Assembly (NCBI GenBank): GCA_026873275.1
Contig: JANTUC010000008.1
Span: 1,426,001-1,490,000, forward strand
Length of the DNA stretch: 64,000 nt
Direction: 5' to 3'
Origin: Pseudopithomyces maydicus
Taxonomy: Eukaryota; Ascomycota; Dothideomycetes; Pleosporales; Didymosphaeriaceae
The notes below the pieces were generated by a model. The model was not told the DNA's origin, searched no databases, and saw only the letters and a program-made list of their open reading frames with translations. The position numbers were made by a program, and so were the translations under genes. Of this stretch, positions 55,958 through 64,000 are shown one piece after another; position 1 is the first letter of the stretch, and every line of letters starts with the position of its first letter.

Positions 55958-56503
55958 AGTACGTCTATTTGTCGATGTAAACTGTCTCGCAACTAACATT
56001 ATGCAGTGGTGATCCCCTTCGAAACCCCGCCAGCAACGGCACAATGGGGGCGCACCATCACATATGAGGACTACAACAAAATGCTGCAAGGCTACCGACC
56101 AGGCTCCATGGAGGACAAGTGGTTCGTTAAGACTGATAAGCCTGAAGACGCCCAAGGCAATATTATTGTCCATGCTTACTGGGGGTGGCGTTCTCATGAA
56201 ATGATCGCGCTCACTGTCGCAGCTGGCGACCCCAGCAAAACTGACGCCAAAGAGTGGGCCACAATCACGCAGATAGCGTGGAGGAAAGTGTGGCCAGGGG
56301 ATGAAGAGGAGATGTCTGAAGCAAAGGCGAAGCAGAATGGTGTTGGGTTTTGTAATCATTTACTGAAGTGCTCGCTGGAAGAGGAGGATGAAGAGGAGGA
56401 TGAAGAGGATGAGGAAGATGAAGAGGACGAAGAAGAAGAGGATGAAGAGGAGGATAAAAAGGACAACGACAAGGATGATAAGAAAGAGGATAATCCACGA
56501 TAA
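55958..56503 (+). CDS. Small protein with acidic C-terminal tail
   Basis: Unknown protein of 165 aa. The first exon contributes only the A of the start codon at 55958. A 48-nt intron (GTACGT, branch AACTAAC, acceptor GCAG at 56006) joins it to TG GTG ATC, giving MVIPFETPPATAQWGRTITY. No ATG occurs in frame upstream without this splice, and the exon frame would otherwise begin with GTG. The folded part contains EDYNKMLQGYRPGSMEDKWF, IIVHAYWGWRSHEMIALTVA and EWATITQIAWRKVWPGDEEE. The last 40 residues are almost all Glu, Asp and Lys. I do not recognise a family; similar small proteins with HxYWGW-like centres may exist in related fungi. Confidence 0.72.
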
Positions 56504-57685
56504 CAAAGATGGACGCAAAACCAACTGATCATAGTCAACCGTTGATTTCAAATGTTTCTAGGTTTAATAACGACATAAACAATTTTACCGCCATCAGGGC
56601 TTACTCACAGCTCCAGGGGACACAAAGCAGCACAAGCATACGTTCCAAAATGCAGAAGGAACTCATGAACTAACCGTGCCATGGTTCTGGCGGAGGTATT
56701 GAGATCCAACTTCAGCGGATGATAGGAGTGCTGTTCCTAAAGTCATCGAAAGGCCGTATAGACAATAGACTCAAGTAGAAAGCCTGCTTTGTAGAGGGAA
56801 AAGATTAACGATAGTCAAAGTTGCCATCGGTATAGTGTAATATAGTAGAGATATGAGTGTACCCTGCGCAAGAGAGTGAAGATAGAAAAGGGTCAGTGAA
56901 AGTTAAACTGTTTTTAGGTGAGATAAAACCAAGACTCAGAAACCATTGTATACATAGCACCAATTATGTAATAAACATGGATTAGTAACAAATCTAAGAA
57001 CTTTTAATGCTAAGATTTTGCTGGTTTGGAGGCGTCGATTTTTGGACGCAAAATCCTCTAGAAATAGAGGCATCCAGGCCAACCCAATATCGTTTATGGG
57101 AAAATTTATATGAGGGATATAGTGCAGGCTCAATTCCATAGATATCCACGGTGGGCCGCCTGTTTGCCAACCATGGCTGGCTGGCTGAGCGCCTTACTAA
57201 TCTTCATCAAGTTTTTTGCATGATGTAAGGCCCTGCAATCAGACATCAAGAAGTTTTCAATTCGTCAAACTTAATGACTTGATGTGATTGTATTCACATG
57301 CCAGGCGGGATGGTAGATATGAGGAAAGCAGGGCGTGGTCGGCAGGTTCCTGGCGTTCCTATTCTAGACTAGATATTTACTCTCTGATCCAGGGCATGTA
57401 TTAGGACCTCGATTTCTTTTGCCAAGATTGAATTGCAAGAACTGTAGTGACACCCACCGTTCAGGTCGTGTAATCTAACGTCTTTTATGGCTTTATTTCT
57501 GGACTATCAATCCCACTACCCCACTCAATATAGGTTCTTCCCCGGATACATGGAAAAATAGTGATGTTTCCAAGATGGATAGCACCAGCGTAGTCCATTA
57601 TACGACTGCTGAATGCGAAACGAGATCTAATTCCAAGCTATCACCTCAAACCTTTCTCTATCTATTCCACCGGAGAATCCTTAAC
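56504..57685. other. Intergenic, convergent 3' ends
   Basis: 1.18 kb, AT-rich, between the acidic-protein gene and the oxidoreductase. No gene, RNA or element seen. Confidence 0.5.
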
Positions 57686-58845
57686 TTATAACTGCACTCC
57701 AGCCTTCTTGTACATGTCCTCTACAAAAGCATGCCTCTTGACCGCAATTTCCCAAGTCGGTACGCCTTCTTCAACACTCTTACCATCTGCAAACCCCTCA
57801 TATAGTCTTGCAATATTCTTGGAGTACAACGAGTACTGTTCTGCGCTCCACTCGTCCTTCTCCGCACGCAGCTCCTCCAGTCCTTCCTTTTCATACTCAT
57901 GTAACTTAATGGTGATATTGTCTTCGGCAATCTGAAGATAAGAGTCCGGACCAGTAACTTGGATGGCACCCTTGGTACCGTATATCCGCCAAAAGGCACC
58001 ACAAGTACCATCAAACGCCGGTCCGCCACGAAGTGAGTACGAGAGCACAGCCCCAGATTCGAACGTTGCGTTCAAGAGGAAATGGTCATGAGACGTCCGC
58101 TCGATCGTTTTAGTCGCAGCACCAGTGTGGTCCGTCAGCTGCACAGTAGGGAACTGGATCGCCAGCAGAGGGTTGGCCTCCTTCAGGGGGCCGAGCACGA
58201 CTTGGATACCTTCGAGCGCTATATATTCATCAATATCAATCCGATGTAGCACGTACTGAGAAACTTACAGTGAACACCATAGATGGTGATGAGATTACCG
58301 CCAAAACTCCGGTCTTGCTGATATGCATGAGCCTCCCACGCGCTCTCGCCAAACATCTTAGGCGTCCCATGAAACATGGAGCTCACAACCTTCCCAATGC
58401 GCCCCTCCTCGATAACACTCTTGATCCTCAGCAAAGCCGGACTAAGCCCCGCCTGAAGCCCCACCAACGTCCGCACGCCCTTCTCCCTCGCCAACTTCAG
58501 CATCTCCTCCGCCTGCCCAGCATCCTTCGCAAGCGGCCACTCACAGAAGACATCCTTGCCGGCCTTTAGCGCAGGGAGCAAACTTTCATAGTGCAAGTCC
58601 ACACGGGTGGCGCACACGACGAGCTCGACGTCTGGGTCTGCAGCGAGGTCTCCGGGGGTACCGTAGGCCTTTGTGGAAGGGGAGAGGCCGTGGACTTCGA
58701 TGGCCTTTTTGGCGGAGTCGACGGAGGAGTTGCAGAGGGCGACGATTTCGTACTTGGAGGTGGATTTGAGGTAGGGGAGGTGGGCCCAAACGGACCAGGA
58801 TTGGTTGCTTGAGAGGCCGATGAAACCGATTTTGATGGGCGCCAT
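57686..58845 (-). CDS. Gfo/Idh/MocA-family oxidoreductase (GAL80-like)
   Basis: Two-domain NAD(P)-dependent oxidoreductase or regulator. ATG is at 58845 (MAPIKIGFIGLSSN). The N-terminal Rossmann fold contains IKIGFIGLSSN with a degenerate GxGxxG, and the EWPLAKDAGQAEEML signature replaces the usual EKP dyad. One 50-nt intron follows GGNLITIYGVH. The C-terminal domain reads HDHFLLNATFESGAVLSYSL and WRIYGTKGAIQVTGPDSYLQ. 369 aa. The glycine-poor nucleotide motif and the EWPLA form recall Gal80-like sugar-pathway regulators as well as sugar dehydrogenases. Whether it is catalytic cannot be told. No frame break. Confidence 0.88.
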
Positions 58846-59834
58846 TGGAGGGGGTGGGATGGGGGTTGGGTTGGGGGTTGGGTTGAAAGGGGGGAAAGGG
58901 TGAGATTGGTGAGGTCGAAGGAAATGTTTGTGTGCTGTTGGTATGATAGATTGGGTTGTTACTGATGGGAGGTATGTGTATTGAATCCGTGTCACGTATA
59001 TATATTGGATATTGTTCGTTCACTGCCTGAATTACCATTACAAAGAATGCGGATGGTATTGCGGAGCACTTTGAAGAATCTCTAGATTGCTTTGGTAAGC
59101 TGCTACTATGGTTGTGCTACTGGTACTACGAAGTGTAAACACTTCATACGGGTGGAAGGTATATGGCGGAGGACCGGCGGAGGCCCCTGCGGAGGAGGTT
59201 GCGGAGGAGGCTGCGGACCTGCGGAGGGCGCCGTTTTGCTTTGAAATAGCACAGGACAAGTGTCGTGTGCAAAAATGAAAACTATAAGGGCGCTCAATAG
59301 CCTCTGCATAAGATGTGGAGTCTTTCCTCACATCCGATATTGTGATACATTGGACCCATTGTGATGCCCTCGTGCTCAGCTGCCCGATACGGAAGGCACG
59401 CGTGATTGGCCAATGGCTGGGGGGTCGCGCAAGCTCCCCACGACGGGTGCGACGTGAGGGTGACGGCATGCGGCCATCCAGCCCCTCGAAGGCCTGCACG
59501 CTGCGGATCGCGAGAAGCTTTTGCAGCACATTGTATCTCATGGGGGGGCGGTGGCAGGGAGAAGGCCCACGCACGTGGTCGATTCGGACCTTCTCGTTCG
59601 TCACTGCCGCGGCTTGCATTACAGGGAAGGAACCCACCCGCGCGTGGAAAGCTTGGGCCCAGCCTCAGAAGGTTGCTACTGAGCCTGCATCCAGACATGT
59701 GCATGGGCGGGGGTTCCGCTCTTCTAGCTTGGGCATATATTCTTTGCAGCACCTCTGGAACGTTATTTCTACCCTCCGACACGCTGCCGTAGACGCGCCT
59801 GGGCACCCAATTGCCGCCCGGCCAGCCAGACACG
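58846..59834. promoter_or_regulatory. Intergenic, divergent promoter of oxidoreductase and VTC4
   Basis: 989 bp between divergent starts, containing a GCGGAGG-type repeat near 59165-59230 and a GC-rich stretch upstream of VTC4. CACGTGGTC at 59573-59581 includes a CACGTG, the core recognised by Pho4-type factors in yeasts, about 255 bp upstream of VTC4; that link is inference. Long minus-strand frames here lack protein features. Confidence 0.45.
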
Positions 59835-62373
59835 ATGAGGTTCGCATAATCCTGGCCCCATGCTGCATGTCTGCACCCGTATGATGTAAGAGGGCAGCTA
59901 ACGTGATTGCGCAGATTCGGCCAGCAGCTCAAGCAGTCGCTGAACCGCGACTGGACCTTCCACTACATCGATTATGAGCACCTCAAGGCGACGCTGCGGG
60001 CCCCGCGCGCCTGGGACCACAAGACGGAGCAGAGCTTCATAGAGCAGCTGGAGACGGAGCTGGACAAGGTCTACACCTTCCAGAAGGTCAAGGCCGAGGA
60101 GATCATCCGCCGCATTGCCGCTTCCGAGAAGGAAGTCAACGACGTCGTCGGCAAGGTCGACAACAACGCCCTGGGCCCTGGCGAGGAGTCGCCGTCCGAG
60201 GAGGACTTCGAGCTGCTCGAGGAGGACCTGAGCGACATCATCGCCGACGTGCACGACCTGGCCAAGTTCACCCAGCTCAACTACACGGGCTTCCAGAAGA
60301 TCATCAAGAAGCATGATGTATGTGTCCCCTCCACCGCTCGACACCCCTCCCGCTGACCCTGCGCAGAAAGTCACCGGCCTCGCCCTGAAGCCCGTCTTCG
60401 CGACCCGCCTGAAGCAGAAGCCCTTCTACCAGGACAACTACGATGCCTACGTGGTGAAGCTCTCCAAGCTCTATGACACCGTCCGCACCCGCGGCAACCC
60501 CGTCAAGGGCGACTCCTCGGCGGGAGGCAAGCAGCAGAACTTCGTGCGCCAGACTACAAAGTACTGGGTGCATCCGGACAACGTGCTCGAGCTCAAGCTC
60601 ATCATCCTGAAGCATCTCCCCGTCTTGGTCTTCAATGCCAGCAAGGCCTGGAGCGAGGACGATACGGCCATCTCGTCCATCTACTTCGATAACACGGATA
60701 CATGGGAGCTATACGAGGGCCGTCTGAAGAAGACCGAAGGCGCCGAGGCTATCCGCATACGCTGGTACGGAGACATGTCCTCCGAGACTGCCTTCATCGA
60801 GCGCAAGACGCATCGAGAGGACTGGACGGGCGAGGAGTCGGTCAAGGCGCGCTTCAAGCTCAAGGAAAAGAACGTGAATGCCTATCTCCGCGGCGAGCTC
60901 ACACCAGAGCAGATCTTCGAGAAGGAACGCAAGGAGCACAAGAGGCCTGAGAAGGACATCGCATCGGATGAACAGCTGGCACGAGAGATCCAGTACCGCG
61001 TTCTTACCCGTAACCTCGGGCCCGTCACCCGCTCCTTCTACCACCGTACTGCTTTCCAATTGCCTGGCGACGCTCGAGTGCGTATATCGCTAGATACCGA
61101 GCTCGCCATGACTCGCGAAGACAACCTAGATGGTCGTGAGCGTGCTGGAGACAACTGGCGCCGGATGGATATCGGAGTTGACTGGCCTTTCAAGCAGCTC
61201 CCTAAGGAGGATGTAGAGCTCTTCCCCTACGCAGTCCTTGAGGTCAAGCTGCAGACACAGGCCGGCCAGGAGCCACCCCAATGGATCCGTGACCTCACCG
61301 CATCTCATCTTGTCGAAGCCGTGCCCAAGTTCTCCAAGTACATCCACGGCACATCAACCCTCCAACCGAAGCGCATCAAACTTCTCCCGTATTGGACACC
61401 GCAAATGCACGTCGACATCCGCAAGCCTGTCAGCCACAACTTCGGCATTGAGAGGCCTGGGGCCAGCAACGACATCAGCACTAGCGGCAACATGGAAGAT
61501 GACAGCGACGATGAGGATGATGATGCAGGCCTGCCTCCTGCTAATCAAGGTCCCCAAGATGACGAACAAATCAAGAGGCTCCGTGAGGCGCGTGATCTCC
61601 AGGAACAAAACGAGATCGATCGCCGCCGGGACTATGGTACAATCGGAAACGGAGGTGGACCTAATGCGCTTGACGTGGAGGAACGCATCTCGGCGCAACG
61701 TATCTACGACAGCGACCACCCTATCTACGACTCTGATAGTGATGACGAAGACGAGCTGGAGGAAGCTAGGCAAAAGGGCGGCTGGAAGTACCATTCACTG
61801 GTTGCTAAACAAAAAGCCAAGGACATCAGCAGCACCGTTCTCAACGGTTTGGTCACCATCATCCCGCGACCTAGAGCGACCGATGTTGGAGACGGCGGCT
61901 TCCAGCTCGGCGTCCCTAGCTGGAAACAACCCGGTGAAATCAAGCACTTCAAAGCTCCCAAAGGCAAACGTAAGCAACACTCTACCGCACAAATCCATAC
62001 CATTCTGACTTCGATAGGCATCCACGTTCCCGTCCGTGTCGAGCCCAAGGTCCAACTTGCTACCGAGCGCACTTTCCTCTCTTGGCTTGAATTCAGCATT
62101 CTGCTCGGCTCCATCGCAGCTACGCTGCTCAACTTTGGCGACGGTCTTGCGCTCGCTGCCGCTTGGGCGTTTACCATCATCGCATGCTGTGCGCTCTTGT
62201 ACTCGGTCGGTCTGTACATGTGGCGTGTCAATATGATCAAGAAACGGCGTGCTGTCACGTATCACGATAAGGTCGGACCAACACTACTTTGTTTGGGTCT
62301 GTTTGCTGCAGTGGCCGTGAGCTTTGGATTTAGGATAGGTGTTGGGGGGTGGAATGGCAATTTGAAAGGCTGA
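59835..62373 (+). CDS. VTC4: Vacuolar polyphosphate polymerase Vtc4
   Basis: Catalytic subunit of the VTC complex, which makes inorganic polyphosphate at the vacuole membrane. The start exon is only ATGAG at 59835-59839; introns are 59840-59914, 60318-60366 and an in-phase 48-nt intron 61970-62017. Translation starts MRFGQQLKQSLNRDWTFHYI. The SPX domain includes DIIADVHDLAKFTQLNYTGF and QKIIKKHDK. The polymerase tunnel domain shows SSAGGKQQNFVRQTTKYWVH, EGAEAIRIRWYGD, FIERKTHREDWTGEESVKAR, RSFYHRTAFQLPGDARVRIS and AVLEVKLQTQAGQEPP. An acidic linker and a C-terminal membrane part with three helices (DUF202 type: ERTFLSWLEFSILLGSIAAT) complete it. 788 aa against 721 in yeast. No frame break. 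Confidence 0.95.
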
Positions 62374-62607
62374 ACAGGATACATCAGAAAGAACACAGAC
62401 ATATGTATATATCGGATCTCTGGTTACATGCGCTGCAAGTCCCGGCCTTGCGATGGGACTTTGCGGCGCCGGAGGAGGGAGGCAAGAAGTTGCATTTAAG
62501 ATTGTTGGTTGGGTACGCATCGCGCTTTGAGATTACTCTGGGAGAATCTTTGTTTCAAGGACAGTACTGGTATCTAATAGAGCTATCGAATGACTATATT
62601 ACGGTAT
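62374..62607. other. Short intergenic region
   Basis: Convergent 3' ends of VTC4 and the secreted protein. No gene seen. Confidence 0.5.
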
Positions 62608-64000
62608 TCATACACTTGCGGTCGCATGAGCGGGCGTAGCGGCCGTGGCAGTGTTGCCCCCGGCCACGACAGAGTGGCTTCCGACCATGACAGAATTGCC
62701 TCCAGCCGCAACAGAGTTCCCCCCAGCCTGCACCGTAGCACTCGCCGCCGCCATGACGGATTTCCCGCCAGCCGCGACAGAATGCCCCCCAGCCTGTACA
62801 GTAGCACTCGCCGCCGGATGCGACACAGGAAGCACCTTCCCCGTCGGATCCGCCTTCGCCGTCTTCCCCAGCTGCAACATCAAAACCTCATGCGTCGCCG
62901 TCTGCGCCCAAGCACTAAACCCTTCCGCCGCCGCCTTCACCTTGTCGTCCCCATCCTTGGCACACAGATCCAGCCTCAAGTCCCCCTGTACTCCTTCTCA
63001 CACGTGAAACTCGACTCCTGCGGCCTCGTCCGGTCAAACGTGTAGATCATGAAGCACTTCTGCACCCCGTCGCAGTAGATGGGCGGACACACGGCGCCCT
63101 TTTCGTCCCCGGTGAAGGTCACGGAAACGCCGCCGTCGTAACCCGGGCACAGCGCGAGCTTCCTCTCATGCATCTCGGGCGTCGCGTTGAAGTCTGTGAT
63201 CTTCTCTGCTTTCCCCTCGGGCGCCATGGCGTTCGGGTTCGCGCAGTCCAGCAAACTGACGTCGTAGTACAGGCGCTTGAACTTGTCGCCCGTCTTGGGG
63301 TCCTGGTACAGCGCGTACTCCATCTGCGTGATGTTGGTGTCTCCCGGGTTGTTCGTCTTGGAGATCTTGAGCGATATCGCCTGCCCGGCGAGTTTGTCTT
63401 CCTCCGGACAGTAGGGGGTGGCCCCGTGTAGGAGCAGCCGCCGCTGCCGCGGAAGGGCTCCGTGAAGACGCCTTTGGAGGGGATCTCGTGGAAGGCGGCA
63501 TCGTCGGGGGTGCCCCAGCCGGCGGTTGCGCCGTCACGCCATCTGAGGGGGTGGTTAGCTGGTGCATGGAGAGAAGAGGAGGGGAGGGGAGAGGAAAAGA
63601 GAGGCATACCCGCCGAGGTAGTGGGCTCCTACGGATTGGACGTAGAGAGTTTGTGAGCACCAGTTGTGGATGATGATGTTGCCGTATTCCCAGCCGTCGT
63701 CGGGTATCGTCATGCTGTCGACTTTGGGGGTTGGGGCCTGGCCTGGTTTGTTGGCTGGCACGGCTGAAGCTCCTGGGGGAGCGTTTGGTGGAAGTGAGGA
63801 GCCAGCAGCATTTGCAGCTGGTGGAGGAGAGGGAGCCGGATTTGCAGCTGGTGGAGGAGAGGGAGCCGGATTTGCAGCTGGAGGGAGAGATGAAGCAGCA
63901 TTTGCAGCTGCTGGGAGAGAGGGGCTAGCAGCATTTGCAGCTGCTGGGGCTACTGGAGCTGCTGGAGCTGTTGAAGCTGCGGCGGCGACAGGTATCTTTT
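62608..64000 (-). CDS. Secreted thaumatin/BYS1-like protein, 5' end missing
   Basis: Partial gene running off the window end; the N-terminus lies beyond 64000. The visible N-terminal part is Pro/Ala-rich with short tandem repeats (63770-63960). The core reads YGNIIIHNWCSQTLYVQSVG, then after one 67-nt intron WRDGATAGWGTPDDAAFHEI, GVFTEPFRGSGGCSYTGPPP, EYALYQDPKTGDKFKRLYYD, SLLDCANPNAMAPEGKAEKI and CPPIYCDGVQKCFMIYTFD. This Cys-rich sheet pattern suits BYS1/thaumatin-like secreted fungal proteins, though I cannot confirm the exact family. The C-terminus carries Ala/Gly/Val repeats (SATVQAGG, SVAAGG). Two frame breaks at 63414-63418 and 62992-62996 are each fixed by one base (PPPYCPEEDKL; EKEYRGDLRLDLCAKDGD). 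Confidence 0.65.
63770..63960 (-). repeat. Imperfect 30-33-bp tandem repeats encoding Pro/Ala segments
   Basis: Units built on AGCTGCAAATCCGGCTCCCTCTC-like sequence recur about every 30 bp; two adjacent units at 63825-63884 are almost identical. They encode PPAANPAPSP-type segments of the partial secreted protein. Confidence 0.8.

Noticed and set aside
59038..59932. Large overlapping minus-strand frames upstream of VTC4
   Set aside because: GC-rich composition keeps them open; no domain, and they cross the VTC4 start exon.

Overview
The window is nuclear DNA of a filamentous ascomycete (Pezizomycotina). A Dothideomycete is the best guess from the protein styles, but the sequence alone does not prove the class. 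The evidence is: many 45-60 nt GT-AG introns with CTAAC/CTGAC branch sites; a dispersed single 5S rRNA gene of the ascomycete type; an intronless tRNA-Asn; tightly packed genes on both strands; and fungal proteins such as VTC4, ATG9, ISC1, VMA12, TAF12 and a Baeyer-Villiger monooxygenase.

Layout. 1-7.3 kb is sparse and accessory-like: the 5' part of an allantoate-permease-type MFS transporter, a Baeyer-Villiger monooxygenase, an unknown four-helix membrane protein and a GNAT acetyltransferase. 7.5-9.6 kb holds ISC1 and, downstream of it, a 5S rRNA gene flanked on its far side by a decayed copy of the ISC1 3' end. 9.7-44 kb is mostly housekeeping: a WDR5/Swd3-like protein, COQ1, VMA12, VAC14, a DENND6-like protein, TAF12, tRNA-Asn, a NIF3 protein, a BolA protein, COG6, ATG9, a UBR7-like protein, MCM2, RPL30, RPL10, a second GNAT and UTP18. 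44-64 kb mixes surface or secreted proteins with conserved genes: a mucin-like type II membrane protein, a CCCH zinc-finger protein, a possible C2H2 gene, a secreted Lys/Cys tandem-repeat protein, a small acidic protein, a Gfo/Idh/MocA oxidoreductase, VTC4 and a secreted thaumatin/BYS1-like protein that runs off the window end.

Functional themes. Several genes serve endomembrane and vacuole biology: VMA12 (V-ATPase assembly), VAC14 (PtdIns(3,5)P2), VTC4 (polyphosphate), ATG9 (autophagy), COG6 (Golgi tethering), a DENN protein and ISC1 (sphingolipids). Others serve replication, transcription and ribosomes: MCM2, TAF12, WDR5-like, UTP18, RPL30 and RPL10. They do not form one pathway; fungal chromosomes commonly interleave such genes. 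Divergent pairs with short shared promoters are COQ1/VMA12, VAC14/DENND6-like, COG6/ATG9, UBR7-like/MCM2 and ISC1/WDR5-like.

The most important observation is technical. Twelve genes carry 14 reading-frame breaks. Each break lies at a run of three to six G or C and is explained by one missing base (two in RPL30). Because essential genes such as RPL30, COQ1 and VMA12 are hit, I read these as under-called G/C homopolymers in the assembly rather than pseudogenes, and gene spans below follow the corrected reading. The most biologically curious items are the Lys/Cys repeat protein, an intron-split start codon, the 5S gene beside a duplicated ISC1 tail, and a possible unannotated C2H2 gene.
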